DNA from: Chloroflexota bacterium
GTDB taxonomy: Bacteria; Chloroflexota; Anaerolineae; Anaerolineales; UBA4823
Assembly: GCA_029265355.1 (NCBI GenBank)
Contig: JAJUJL010000017.1
Coordinates: 39,080-103,079, forward strand
Reading direction: 5' to 3'
DNA: 64,000 nucleotides
Position numbers and translations under genes: made by a program. Numbering within the stretch: position 1 is the stretch's first letter; the number at the start of each line of letters is the position of its first letter. Below, in pieces: positions 36,724 through 46,468 of this stretch. The notes beneath the pieces were generated by a model, which did no database searches, was not told where the DNA came from, and saw nothing but the letters and a program-made list of their open reading frames with translations.

Positions 36724-39700
36724 GTGACATCTCAACCCACCGCCAGTATCATCATTTTGACCTACAACAACCTGGAGTACACCCGCCTGTGTCTGGAAAG
36801 CATCTACGCCAAGACGGAGGCGCCCGATTTTGAAGTCATCCTGGTGGATAATGCCTCGACGGATGGCACGCCTGCTTACCTGAAAGCCTTCGCCGCTGAA
36901 AAGAGCAACGTCAAGCTGATTTTGAACCAGGAAAACGCCGGCTTCCCGCGTGGCAACAACCAGGGCCTTGCGATCGCCGAGGGCCAATATTTGGTGCTGC
37001 TCAATAACGATACCGTTGTAACCCATGCTTGGTTGTCCGGCTTGATCCATCACCTTCAGGATCCCACGGTGGGCATGGTTGGACCGGTAACCAATAGCTC
37101 CGGCAATGAGACTCGCATTGCAGTCGACTACCAGGATTTAGATGACATGCCAGCGTTCGCTCGGGAATACACCCAGGCGCACCGGGGCCAGAGCTTCGAA
37201 ATTTCGATGCTGCCTTTTCATTGCGTCGCTTTGCGGAGAGAAATCTTCGATAAAATTGGTCCCTTAGACGAGCGCTTCAACCTGGGTATGTTTGAGGACG
37301 ATGATTATGCCATCCGCCTACATGAGCAAGGGTTAAGGCTGGTGTGCGCGGAAGACGTGTTCATCCACCATTGGGGCAGCGCCAGCTTCTCCTCCCTGGG
37401 ACAGACGGCATACCGGCGTCTGTTCGAGGAAAACCGCCAGAAATTTGAGCAAAAGTGGGGGCGCCCCTGGCAACCGCACCTTTATCGCAGAGAATTGATG
37501 CGCCAACAAATCGCTGAAATGATCCAGGCTGCTGCCTGGCGCGAAGAAACGATCAGCGCACGGGATGCCCTGATCGCCCAGCGCGACCAAATGATTGCCG
37601 AGCGAAACGAAACCATCGGTCGCCTGGAGCAGCGCATCGACCAACTCATGCAGAATATTGGCTACCTGGAATGGCGCTTGCGAGATACCGAAGCCTCATT
37701 GAATGCAATACTGACGAGCACAAGCTGGCGGGCCATGAGAAAGTTGCGCCACCTGATCGCCCCTCCAGGTGGAAGGCGTGAGCGCACGCTGCGGCGGTTA
37801 TCCGCTGTACTGCAGGGCAGGCATGTCGAGCCGATGATTTCCTGGGAATCTTATGCCTTCCATCGTTTCAAACAGGTGCGCCGCCTCTACGCACCCTTGC
37901 TCTCGAGATCGGTAAATATCCCCCATGTCCCCGGGCTGGTTTCCATAGTTCTGCCAGTCTACAATGGCGAAGACTTTATCCGAGAAGCCCTGGACAGCAT
38001 CTTAGTCCAGACTTATCGGAACTTCGAGCTGATCATCGTTGATGACGGCTCTACAGATACCACTCCTGGAATCCTCGATGAGTATGCGCTGAGGGACAGT
38101 CGCATCACCGTGATTCACCAGAGCAATCAAAGATTACCCGCTGCGCTGAATACGGGATTCCAACAGGCCCGCGGAGAACTCTTCACCTGGACCAGCGCCG
38201 ACAACCGGCTAAAACCCGAGTTTTTAGCTCAGATGGTAGCCTGCCTGGAGCGCCACCCGGATTGGGATGCAATTTACGCCAATATCGATATTATTGGTGA
38301 CGATGGAAAACCGCTCCATAATTCAGATTGGTACGCAGCCATACAACAGCCCCCAGGCAGCGAACACATCCACTTGCCAACAGATACCTCCGAATTGAAT
38401 ATCATTGCGAACAATTCAGTCGGCTCAGCATTTATGTACCGGGGCCAGGTGGATTTTCTACTGGGTGGTTACAGTCCGCGTCGCTTTGGCACGGAGGATT
38501 ACGATTATTGGATGCGGGTCAATGCACTGTTCACCCTGCGACACACTGATTTCGACGAGCCGGTTTATGAGTACCGTTTTCACAGCACTTCACTGACCGC
38601 CCGCGACGAGGAGCTGGGCATCACCCGCAGCCGAGAGGCGTTGATGGTGTTCGAGGAATTCCGGCGGGATTTGTACATCTCCACGCTTGCCCTGCTCGTC
38701 GCCTGCGACGATACACCAACGGCTCGAGCGCTGGCAGACCAAATAATCGAAACAGCTCGCATGGCAGGGCAAAGCGTGCTCGAGGCTGATGCGTTCGATG
38801 CGCAGCGGTCTCATCGATATTGGTTCCCTCTGGCAGCAATCATGGTCACCAGTAATCCCGCCGCGGCCAGGCTGCCGGAAAATTGGCCGGCTCAGGCATA
38901 TCCGATCCTGGTTGCCACAGGCAACGCGCCTCTGCCTGATTCGGTTTCGCCAGTATGGAAATTGTGTATAGCCGCCGATGATCACGCTGACTCGCCGCGC
39001 CTGGCGCATCCCCGGCAGGGATGGTTGAAAATATCCAGTATTTCTAATTTGTGTTCCGCGGTGGACATTCGCGTTAAATCATCGCATGCAGAGCTGCTGG
39101 AAGCTGAAATCTCCGATCCTAGCCCGCCAGCTCTGAAAATCACGGTGATCATTTGCACCTATCATCGAGGGAAGCTGCTGGCGGAGGCGATCAACAGCGT
39201 CATCGAGCAATCTTTTCCCAGCCGCGATTATGAAATCCTGATCGTTAACAACGATCCCAATGACAAATCAGTTGCCCAGATCATCCAGGAGATGAAAGAA
39301 TCCAAACCGGCTCACCCGATGCTAAACCTGCGCCTGATCGACTGCCACTTGAAAGGCCTGTCACACGCGCGCAATGCGGGGATCTCGGAAGCCAGGGGAG
39401 AGTTGCTATGCTTCCTGGATGACGATGCAGTGGCGTTCTCGGATTGGTTGGAGAAAATCTGGCAGGCATACCTTGAACATCCTCAGGCTGGAGTGATCGG
39501 CGGCAGTATCATCCTGGATCCACCTTCTCCGCGGCCGCGCTGGGCAAAACCCGGTTGGGATCATTACTGGAGCGCTCGCGTCCCAGAAAACAACGCAACC
39601 CACCGGGCCAGCAATTGGCGTGAATATCCCTGGGGCGCAAACTGGAGCGCAACCCGCCAGGCGCTGTTGCGCATCGGCGGCTTCCGTACCCGATATGGGA

Positions 39701-40095
39701 GGCGCGGCGATGATTTCAGCGGTGGAGAAGAGCTGATCGCCGCCAGCCTGATCGAACGCCTGGGTTACGCGGTGATCATCGCCCCGGCAGCAAAGGTGCT
39801 TCATCGACCGCACCCCAGCCGCTACAGCCTGCGGCATATTGCCAATACGATAAAAGAAGGCTGGTTGGGCATTTATCGCCAGCAGATCGACCTGTATTTG
39901 CCAGACAGGCCAGATTTCCCTGGTTTGAAACAGCTTCAGCGACAGCATCTCCGGCAAGCCATCTTCGCACACGGCCTGCCGTTTTACAGGCGGTTGGAAA
40001 ACTACTTTATCTACCAGGCTATCGCGGCTGTCATACGCAAATACAAGAAAGACATCTCTGCCCGGCAAAAGCTGTATAAAGAAACTGGCAAATGA
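36724..40095 (+). CDS. Three-domain glycosyltransferase (GT2 x3)
   Basis: 1123 residues from GTG 36724, chosen because AGGAA lies nine bases upstream; the in-frame TTG codons at 36706 and 36715 are alternatives. Domain 1 (~10-250; ILTYNNLEYTRLC, VLLNNDTVVT), a coiled coil (~265-330), domain 2 (~405-640; SIVLPVYNGEDF, IIVDDGSTDTTP) and domain 3 (~805-1060; TVIICTYHRGK, LCFLDDDAVAFSDW) are three GT-A modules. Domain 1 is a near copy of the C-terminal domain of the preceding gene. It probably adds three sugars. A four-base overlap leads into the membrane protein that follows. Confidence 0.87.
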   Translation: MTSQPTASIIILTYNNLEYTRLCLESIYAKTEAPDFEVILVDNASTDGTPAYLKAFAAEKSNVKLILNQENAGFPRGNNQGLAIAEGQYLVLLNNDTVVTHAWLSGLIHHLQDPTVGMVGPVTNSSGNETRIAVDYQDLDDMPAFAREYTQAHRGQSFEISMLPFHCVALRREIFDKIGPLDERFNLGMFEDDDYAIRLHEQGLRLVCAEDVFIHHWGSASFSSLGQTAYRRLFEENRQKFEQKWGRPWQPHLYRRELMRQQIAEMIQAAAWREETISARDALIAQRDQMIAERNETIGRLEQRIDQLMQNIGYLEWRLRDTEASLNAILTSTSWRAMRKLRHLIAPPGGRRERTLRRLSAVLQGRHVEPMISWESYAFHRFKQVRRLYAPLLSRSVNIPHVPGLVSIVLPVYNGEDFIREALDSILVQTYRNFELIIVDDGSTDTTPGILDEYALRDSRITVIHQSNQRLPAALNTGFQQARGELFTWTSADNRLKPEFLAQMVACLERHPDWDAIYANIDIIGDDGKPLHNSDWYAAIQQPPGSEHIHLPTDTSELNIIANNSVGSAFMYRGQVDFLLGGYSPRRFGTEDYDYWMRVNALFTLRHTDFDEPVYEYRFHSTSLTARDEELGITRSREALMVFEEFRRDLYISTLALLVACDDTPTARALADQIIETARMAGQSVLEADAFDAQRSHRYWFPLAAIMVTSNPAAARLPENWPAQAYPILVATGNAPLPDSVSPVWKLCIAADDHADSPRLAHPRQGWLKISSISNLCSAVDIRVKSSHAELLEAEISDPSPPALKITVIICTYHRGKLLAEAINSVIEQSFPSRDYEILIVNNDPNDKSVAQIIQEMKESKPAHPMLNLRLIDCHLKGLSHARNAGISEARGELLCFLDDDAVAFSDWLEKIWQAYLEHPQAGVIGGSIILDPPSPRPRWAKPGWDHYWSARVPENNATHRASNWREYPWGANWSATRQALLRIGGFRTRYGRRGDDFSGGEELIAASLIERLGYAVIIAPAAKVLHRPHPSRYSLRHIANTIKEGWLGIYRQQIDLYLPDRPDFPGLKQLQRQHLRQAIFAHGLPFYRRLENYFIYQAIAAVIRKYKKDISARQKLYKETGK

Positions 40096-41555
40096 AGATC
40101 TTCCGCACCCAAAACTTTAGCATGCAGCTTCTGGTTGAGCGTTTCTTAGGCCTATTTTATGGCGTATTGGCGGTGTACATCATTTTCTCGACAATCCCAT
40201 GGAATCAGGTCAGGTTCATCACCTGGTTGGTTTACCCCCTGGCTCTGGGATTGGCGGTTTTGATCTTCATCACGGCTGGAAGAAAATTCGTCGAACGCAT
40301 TCCAACCATCTGGTTCCTGTTGGCAGCCATCGTACTATTCACATTTAGCCGGTTGGCCTGGCTTTACCTGGTGCCAACTCTGCCGACTTCCGACTTTGTT
40401 GTCTACAATAACCTGGCGCAGATCATCTTGAACGGTAGCTCCCTGGTAGCGCAATACACAACCGAATGGCCGCTGCGGCTGTACTCGCTAGGCTACCCGA
40501 TGGTGCTGGCAGGCGCCTATGCCATTTTTGGGGTGCAACTCAGGGTGGCGAAGCTGCTAAGCCTGTTTCTCGGCGTGCTCTCCTTGCTGCTGATGTATAC
40601 AACCACCCGCCGATTTTCGGGCGAAGGCGCCGCGCGCTGGGCAGTTTTGCTGTTCTTGTTTTGGCCTGCTCAACTTGCGTTTACCAGCGTATTGGCTTCT
40701 GAGCACCTGGCTACGCTGCTCACGCTCGCCGGAATGACCATTATTGCACCGATCCTGACAGGCAAAGACTTCTCCTGGCCTCGATTGGTGATCGCAGGGC
40801 TGTGTTTCGGGTTTGGCTTTGCGACGCGCAATACGGGGCTGTTGGTTTTTTTAGCCAGCATGCTGGCTCTGCTTTTTATCCCCAAAAGTATGCTCCTGCG
40901 CGGCGGCGCAGCGGCGGCGCTGATGGTTGGCTATTGGGGGGCAAGCAGCTTATATCGCCAGGCCGTATACCTCCGCACACAGGTCTTCCCGGTGACCAGC
41001 AGCGCGTTCAGTCTCCTGGTGGGGGTCAACGTTGATGCCGGCGGGGTGTGGAACTGGGATGATTATCGCTACATGACTTCATTCTCAACCTACGAGGAGG
41101 GTGCAGCCGCAGCCCGCGCAGAAGGTATACGCAGGATTCAGGCTGACCCATACGGGGTTGGGCTGTTGACTCTTAAGAAGGTCGGCTCGCTGTGGGGCGG
41201 AGAAGGATTCAGCATCTATTGGAGCACGCTGAATCTTGTCCTTGACCGCTTTCGTTGGGATTTAGCTACCTTCACCCGCAATTTCATGATCGTTTCGCAG
41301 ACCTTCTACATTGCCATCTGGATACTGACCGTTGCAGCCAGTTTCCACATTATCCGCAAACCGACCGGGGATTTGAACATGCCGCTTATGGCGCTGCTGG
41401 GGAGCACGCTGCTGCATGCCTTGCTCGAAGTGCAGGACCGTTACCACTACGTTCTGATGCCCCTGGTATTCCTGGTGGTCTCGGTAGGAATTGCACAGCG
41501 TTGGTCGTTTTTATCGAAGCCTCAACCCGCCGTCGAGGAAATTCCCCCCGCGTAA
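40092..41555 (+). CDS. GT39-like membrane glycosyltransferase
   Basis: 487 residues, about twelve hydrophobic segments. The loop after the third helix has LPTSDFVVYNNLAQIIL, where the Asp lies in the position of the PMT/ArnT catalytic acid, and RLYSLGYPMVLAGAY follows. The rest is a typical polytopic GT-C scaffold. Coupled to the three-domain glycosyltransferase by overlap (ATGA). A sugar transfer on the outside face from a lipid carrier is likely. Its specific donor is unknown. Confidence 0.7.
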   Translation: MKIFRTQNFSMQLLVERFLGLFYGVLAVYIIFSTIPWNQVRFITWLVYPLALGLAVLIFITAGRKFVERIPTIWFLLAAIVLFTFSRLAWLYLVPTLPTSDFVVYNNLAQIILNGSSLVAQYTTEWPLRLYSLGYPMVLAGAYAIFGVQLRVAKLLSLFLGVLSLLLMYTTTRRFSGEGAARWAVLLFLFWPAQLAFTSVLASEHLATLLTLAGMTIIAPILTGKDFSWPRLVIAGLCFGFGFATRNTGLLVFLASMLALLFIPKSMLLRGGAAAALMVGYWGASSLYRQAVYLRTQVFPVTSSAFSLLVGVNVDAGGVWNWDDYRYMTSFSTYEEGAAAARAEGIRRIQADPYGVGLLTLKKVGSLWGGEGFSIYWSTLNLVLDRFRWDLATFTRNFMIVSQTFYIAIWILTVAASFHIIRKPTGDLNMPLMALLGSTLLHALLEVQDRYHYVLMPLVFLVVSVGIAQRWSFLSKPQPAVEEIPPA

Positions 41556-41600
41556 AAATGGATCAATATTGACCGGGCCTCATTGTGGGAGATTCCAGTC

Positions 41601-42563
41601 ATGTCAAATTTGCTACCACCCCGTTTCTCAAGCAAGGCAATCGCTCTTCTGCGAGGCGCTTACCATCGTTATCTAAGGATGCGCAATCTGTTAAGTCACA
41701 TCAGATCCCCCTTTCTGGCGTATGCTCCCTCCGGTCATTATTCAGCTCCGCTGCCAGACCTTCGTGAGATGCAGCAAAAGTCAGCGCAGATCTTCGATCG
41801 GTCGGCAACCGAAATACCAGGACTCGACTTACAGATAAAAGAGCAAATCGATCTCCTGGATGCCTTCTCTGATTACTGCGCTGATTTCCCCTTCCAATCA
41901 GGCGCTCAGCTCCGCTATCAATATCCCAACATGTACTTCGGCATGAGCGATGCGTTAATCTTGTATTCGGTTATGCGCCATTTTCGACCGGAGAAAATCG
42001 TTGAGATTGGGAGCGGCTACTCTTCCGCAGTGATGTTAGATGTCAATGAGTTGTTTTTCGGGGGAAATATTGAATTAACATTCATTGAACCCTACCCCGA
42101 TCGTTTGAATAATTTGATTGAAAAAGGGAGCAACCCTGACCGACAGGCCATTAAAATCAATCATAAGATCTTCCCCGCTCTGGTGCAGGAAGTCCCCTTG
42201 ACAATATTCCAGGAGCTGAAAAAAGACGATATCCTGTTTATCGACTCTTCCCATTTATTCAAACCAGGAAGCGATGTCGCACACATATTCTATAATATTT
42301 TGCCAAGCTTGGCACCCGGAGTAATCATCCACTTTCATGATATTCTCTGGCCTTTCGAGTATCCTATCGATTGGTATGCCAAAGGGATTTTCTGCAATGA
42401 GGCTCACTACCTGCGGATGTTTTTACAATACAACAATCACTTCCAGATATTATTTTTTAACAGCTACATGACAACCCACCATGCTGCAACATGTATGAAG
42501 AAAATGGCACTGCTGCTATTCGATACTACGACCAGCCTTTGGCTCCAACGCACAATAATTTAG
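41601..42563 (+). CDS. Class I SAM methyltransferase, AT-rich, probably acquired
   Basis: About 320 residues. GTGGGAG before ATG 41601 supports this start over an upstream TTG at 41583. The motif KIVEIGSGYSSAVMLDVN is SAM motif I, TFIEPYPDRL is the acidic strand, DDILFIDSSHLF is motif II and APGVIIHFHDI is motif III, a Methyltransf_24 layout. The base composition is visibly more AT-rich than the flanking genes and a MITE-like palindrome lies 17 bases after the stop, both consistent with transfer. It likely methylates a sugar. A perfect TCAATATTGA palindrome lies upstream. Confidence 0.8.
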   Translation: MSNLLPPRFSSKAIALLRGAYHRYLRMRNLLSHIRSPFLAYAPSGHYSAPLPDLREMQQKSAQIFDRSATEIPGLDLQIKEQIDLLDAFSDYCADFPFQSGAQLRYQYPNMYFGMSDALILYSVMRHFRPEKIVEIGSGYSSAVMLDVNELFFGGNIELTFIEPYPDRLNNLIEKGSNPDRQAIKINHKIFPALVQEVPLTIFQELKKDDILFIDSSHLFKPGSDVAHIFYNILPSLAPGVIIHFHDILWPFEYPIDWYAKGIFCNEAHYLRMFLQYNNHFQILFFNSYMTTHHAATCMKKMALLLFDTTTSLWLQRTII

Positions 42564-42579
42564 CCGTCCATTTTTGCTG

Positions 42580-42693
42580 TGTCATTCTGAGGGGGTCCTT
42601 TGCTGCCTGACCCTTCGGGTTGGCGATCTGGATAAACTTCGCGACCAAAGAATCTAGATCCTTAGCTTCGCTCAGAGCTTGCCCTTAATGACA
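42580..42693. repeat. MITE-like palindromic element
   Basis: 114 bases beginning TGTCATTCTGAG and ending CTCAGA...AATGACA. The outer seven bases (TGTCATT / AATGACA) are perfect inverted repeats, and the TCTGAG / CTCAGA pair is an inner arm. It carries no open reading frame. It is similar in style to the TGTCAT-CCTGAG family that I recall from other bacterial genomes. A shorter relative may be at 56284-56322. The rest of this 268-base gap (42694-42831) shows no gene. Confidence 0.6.
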
Positions 42694-42831
42694 ATGAAGA
42701 GATCCCATCCTTTTGCGTGGCCTACGAAGTGAGAGGAGCATATCCTGCACCAAGGTTATGGTGAGGTGCAATCAGGTAATCAAAAATTCAAAATGTGCTT
42801 ATGATGTGTTCGGTGACGTTGCTCGAAAAGC

Positions 42832-45117
42832 ATGCAAAAATTACAAGTAATCTTTCTGCAGCTTGTTAAGCGTTTCTTGAAAATGATCAGACCGCTCCTG
42901 CCCAAAAGCCTGGAGAGGTTTTACCGCGCTTATCGCTGGTCACGTCCGCTGGTCGACCGCAGCCAGGTGTATCTACTGGCAGAGCAGAGTTTCCTACCCG
43001 GATACTCGCCTCGCCTTCTGCCAGGCAGCTCAGCAGAGAGCGCGCACTCCATCCGTGTCTCGCTGATTGCCACCTGTCGCAACGAGGCCAGTACCCTGGA
43101 AAGCTGGCTCGATTCGCTGTCGCAGCAAGAACGCCTGCCGGATGAGGTGGTGATCTGCGATGGCGGTTCTACCGATGGAACCCTGGAAATGCTACGGCGG
43201 CGGGCAGCGTCCTTTCCGGTAAACCTGATCGTGCTGGAGGCGCCCGGCAGCAATATCGCACGCGGGCGCAACCTGGCCATCCAACACGCCGCGCATGAGA
43301 TCATCGCCTGCAGCGACCTGGGATGCACCTTGCGGCCCGACTGGCTGCGCCGATTGGTCGCCCCTTTCGAGCTGGAGGCCGAGATCGCTCTGAGCGCTGG
43401 CTACTACGAGGCGCTGCAAACCAACACTATCAGTCGCCTGGCAGCCGACCTGTTCGGCGTGCACCTGGAGGCAGTGCAACCCCAGGCCTTTTTACCCTCC
43501 AGCCGCTCCCTGGCTTTCAAGAAAAGTCTCTGGGAACAGGCTGGCGGTTACCCTGAGTGGCTGACGGATGCCGGGGAAGATACCCTGTTCGATTACCAGC
43601 TCAAGGCTCAGCCTGCGCGCTGGGCTTTTGTGCCAGAGGCGCGCGTTTCCTGGCGCACCCCAGACCGACTCTTCAAGCTGCTGCGCACCTATGCCCGCTA
43701 CGCTCGTGGCGACGGCGAGACCGGTATCGCTGCTGAGTTGTACTGGTACAAGACCGTCGAAGTGACAATCACATACAGCCGTCGCCTGCTGCTTTTGGTT
43801 GCAGGGGCGGCTCTGACCGCGCTGTTCTGGCCGGCGGGCCTGCTGTATTGGACTGCCTGGATGGGACTGACTGTTCTAAGCTTGCACCGTGATAACCAGG
43901 AGCACTCCCGCCGCCTGGGCGTGGCGTTCTTCCCTTACACTTTGCTGCTCGACTGGCTAGGCGTGGTGCAGATGTTGGGCTTTGCCGCCGGCGTGCGCAA
44001 TCGTGGGCAGGTGCAGCAGCGGCAGGTGCAGCACTACCAGGCGCAGCTTCGCCGTATCCTGCAAAACAACCAACCGTCAAAAGGCGTCATCGTTTACCCG
44101 CCCACCCACGATTGGGCCTTCATGTTTCAGCGCCCCCACCAAATGGCGCGCGCCTTTGCCCGGTCAGGCTACCTGTATTTCTACTGCACCGCCAACGAAC
44201 GCACCGATGCGGTTTTCGGATTTCAACACATCGAGCCCAACCTGGTGCTCTGTCACGTACCGCTAGAGACTTTCAAAATCCTGGAAAAGCCAATCGTGTA
44301 CCTGGGCTCCCCCTGGAATCGGCAATACCTGGAGCATTTCAGCCAACCCTGCGTGATTTACGACCATTACGACGATCTGCAGGTATCGGGCGCTCGCCCC
44401 GAGGACCACCAGGCGCTGTTGCGCGAGGCGAAAATTGTGCTGGTCACCGCCCAAGGCCTGCAAAAATCGGTTGAAAAGCAGCGACCAGACGCGCTGCTGC
44501 TGCCTAACGGAGTCGATTACGACCTGATCCAAAGCCTGCAACCGAAGCCCGGCGCCTGCCCGCCGCTTGATTGGCCCCTGGGCGATGAGAGCTCACCCGT
44601 TATCGGCTATTCTGGCGCCCTGGCAGCCTGGTTCGACTACCCCTTGATGGATTACCTGGCAAAAGCCCGACCTGCCTGGCGGTTTGTGTTGCTCGGCGTG
44701 GATTATGATGGCAGTTTACCCGAGAGCAAGCTCTTGGAAAACGCCAACGTGCATTGGTTGGGCATGAAACCTTATCCAGAGCTGTTTTCGTACCTGTGGC
44801 GTTTCGCTGTGGGTGTCATTCCATTCCGAGTCAACGAGATCACACTGGCAACCTCTCCGATAAAATTGTTCGAATACATGGCCTGCTGCTTGCCAGTGGT
44901 ATCCACCGCGCTGCCCGAATGCCGCCGCTATCCTGGGGTGCTGGTGGCGGAAGATCCTGCCCAGTTCTTGGAAATGCTCGACAAGGCGCTCGCAGCCCGT
45001 TTGGATCCGGCATACCTGGAAACCATTGACCAGGTAGCCCGCAGCAACACCTGGAAACGCCGCGCGCTGGCTGTATCTGAAAAATTGAGCGCCTGTTGGG
45101 CCACCCAACAAAAATGA
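42832..45117 (+). CDS. Two-domain glycosyltransferase (GT2 + TuaH-like GT4)
   Basis: 761 residues. Residues ~70-300 are GT2 (SLIATCRNEASTLESWL, VICDGGSTDGT, WLTDAGEDTLFDYQL). Two or three membrane helices (~315-345, ~370-390) follow. Residues ~415-755 are a TuaH-like GT-B domain (FQRPHQMARAFA, IYDHYDDLQ, YSGALAAWFDYPLMDYL, KLFEYMACCLPVVSTA). The C-terminal half is homologous to the middle of the gene at 33157 and to the gene at 46469. The two halves probably act on successive sugars, with the GT2 part at the membrane. Confidence 0.86.
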   Translation: MQKLQVIFLQLVKRFLKMIRPLLPKSLERFYRAYRWSRPLVDRSQVYLLAEQSFLPGYSPRLLPGSSAESAHSIRVSLIATCRNEASTLESWLDSLSQQERLPDEVVICDGGSTDGTLEMLRRRAASFPVNLIVLEAPGSNIARGRNLAIQHAAHEIIACSDLGCTLRPDWLRRLVAPFELEAEIALSAGYYEALQTNTISRLAADLFGVHLEAVQPQAFLPSSRSLAFKKSLWEQAGGYPEWLTDAGEDTLFDYQLKAQPARWAFVPEARVSWRTPDRLFKLLRTYARYARGDGETGIAAELYWYKTVEVTITYSRRLLLLVAGAALTALFWPAGLLYWTAWMGLTVLSLHRDNQEHSRRLGVAFFPYTLLLDWLGVVQMLGFAAGVRNRGQVQQRQVQHYQAQLRRILQNNQPSKGVIVYPPTHDWAFMFQRPHQMARAFARSGYLYFYCTANERTDAVFGFQHIEPNLVLCHVPLETFKILEKPIVYLGSPWNRQYLEHFSQPCVIYDHYDDLQVSGARPEDHQALLREAKIVLVTAQGLQKSVEKQRPDALLLPNGVDYDLIQSLQPKPGACPPLDWPLGDESSPVIGYSGALAAWFDYPLMDYLAKARPAWRFVLLGVDYDGSLPESKLLENANVHWLGMKPYPELFSYLWRFAVGVIPFRVNEITLATSPIKLFEYMACCLPVVSTALPECRRYPGVLVAEDPAQFLEMLDKALAARLDPAYLETIDQVARSNTWKRRALAVSEKLSACWATQQK

Positions 45118-45146
45118 AAGCCATGTGAAATAGTTCTCAAGTACCC

Positions 45147-45175
45147 TTGCCCCGCGACCGATAATTAGATAAGAT
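45147..45175 (+). promoter_or_regulatory. Candidate promoter of the GH26-like gene
   Basis: TTGCCC at 45147-45152, a 17-base spacer and TAAGAT at 45170-45175. The -35 is in the nine-base TTGCCCCGC shared with the candidate at 33102. A 75-base AT-rich leader follows before the start codon. Confidence 0.4.
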
Positions 45176-45250
45176 GAATTTATCAAAATGGAGTGCAGAT
45201 ATAGCTTAATTTACAATTAAGATTAATAATTCAACCTTAAGGACTGCTTG

Positions 45251-46369
45251 ATGTCAACCAACCTTCAATGCCACCAGAAGCTCAGCGACTTGTTTCGTTT
45301 TTTGATTCTGGCAGCGCTTCTTACCGTTAGCCTGGTTCCGCAAATCAACGTACAGGCAGAAGAACCTGCGCCAAACCAGCCCGACGCTCTCACCAACAAA
45401 ATCTACCTGCCGATCACGATCCACAACAGCCCGGTGCCCAACGTGATGCTGGGGATTTACCCCAGCAGCTACTGGCAGCCAACTGTGCAAGATGCAATCA
45501 ATAAAGAGTTCATACCATTAGACGCCTGGGCGGGTAAACACACTTCTCTGGCAGGAGTCTACCACTCCATTGAACAATACAAGACGGTCAGCAATATGCT
45601 GCCCACGATCTGGAATAATGGTTACACGCCATTCGTGAATATTCATTTCAATGCCAGCGCCGCCAGCATCGCCAGTGGCAAAAAAGATGGAGAAATTCGA
45701 GCCTGGGCGCGTGATTTTGCAATCTACGCCAATGGTGGCTCGCGCATGGCTTTCCTGGCGCCCATGCAAGAGATGAACGGGGACTGGGTGCCGTATGGGC
45801 TCGATCCCAGCAATTTCAAGATCGCTTTCCGGCGCGTCCGGCAATTGTTTGCTGAGGAAGGCGTTCCAGCGGCTTCGGTGCGCTGGGTGTTTGCACCCAA
45901 TGGGTACAGCGATCCCAATTACCCTGGTTTTGAAGATTACTATCCGGGTGACGCCTACGTGGATGTGGTTGCTTTCTCATCCTATAATTTTGGCTACCAT
46001 CCACTCAACCCGTACAAAGATTGGAAGACTCCCAGCGAGACATTTTCACCTTATTTGACGCGCATGACCGCTCTGGCGCCCAGCAAGCCCATCATGATCG
46101 CTCAAACCGGCACCACAGCTTACTACAACAGCAGCCGCACAACCAACCCTGACCAGAAGAATCTTTGGCTCAAAGAAGCCTATACCCTGCTGGCGCAGTA
46201 TCCAGGTCTTATTGGCGTTATATACTACAACGCCAGCCCCGATTATGACTGGACGTTTTACCGCTCAGGCAGCGTCAGCTTCACAGGTTATCGAGATGGA
46301 GTCGCCTCTGCCAACTATATCTACATCCCACCAGTGGATGTCATGGAGATGGTGCTCAGCACTCCCTAG
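45251..46369 (+). CDS. Secreted GH26-like protein with a Gln in place of the nucleophile Glu
   Basis: 372 residues from ATG 45251 (AAGGA seven bases upstream). A signal peptide spans ~15-36, ending near VQAEE, and NKIYLPITI follows. The mature domain looks like a GH26 beta-mannanase-type barrel: Glu174 in APMQEMNGDW is the likely acid/base. The expected nucleophile position, in MIAQTGTT, holds Gln285 where the family has Glu. The protein may therefore be non-catalytic, a carbohydrate binder, or have an unusual mechanism. It is preceded by its own promoter candidate and surrounded by glycosyltransferases. Confidence 0.75.
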   Translation: MSTNLQCHQKLSDLFRFLILAALLTVSLVPQINVQAEEPAPNQPDALTNKIYLPITIHNSPVPNVMLGIYPSSYWQPTVQDAINKEFIPLDAWAGKHTSLAGVYHSIEQYKTVSNMLPTIWNNGYTPFVNIHFNASAASIASGKKDGEIRAWARDFAIYANGGSRMAFLAPMQEMNGDWVPYGLDPSNFKIAFRRVRQLFAEEGVPAASVRWVFAPNGYSDPNYPGFEDYYPGDAYVDVVAFSSYNFGYHPLNPYKDWKTPSETFSPYLTRMTALAPSKPIMIAQTGTTAYYNSSRTTNPDQKNLWLKEAYTLLAQYPGLIGVIYYNASPDYDWTFYRSGSVSFTGYRDGVASANYIYIPPVDVMEMVLSTP

Positions 46370-46414
46370 CAAGGCTGGCAGTTGATCTCTTTCTAAAAAT
46401 CAGCCCCAGATGCT

Positions 46415-46457
46415 GCGCCTGCCCTGGCAATCATTTGCACAGGCAGGCGCCTGATTT
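46415..46457 (+). terminator. Possible terminator after the GH26-like gene
   Basis: A 9-base GC-rich stem (GCGCCTGCC at 46415-46423 and GGCAGGCGC at 46442-46450) with an 18-base loop, followed by CTGATTTT. The T-run is short, so termination is possible and not certain. Confidence 0.4.
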
Positions 46458-46468
46458 TGACCTCCTGT

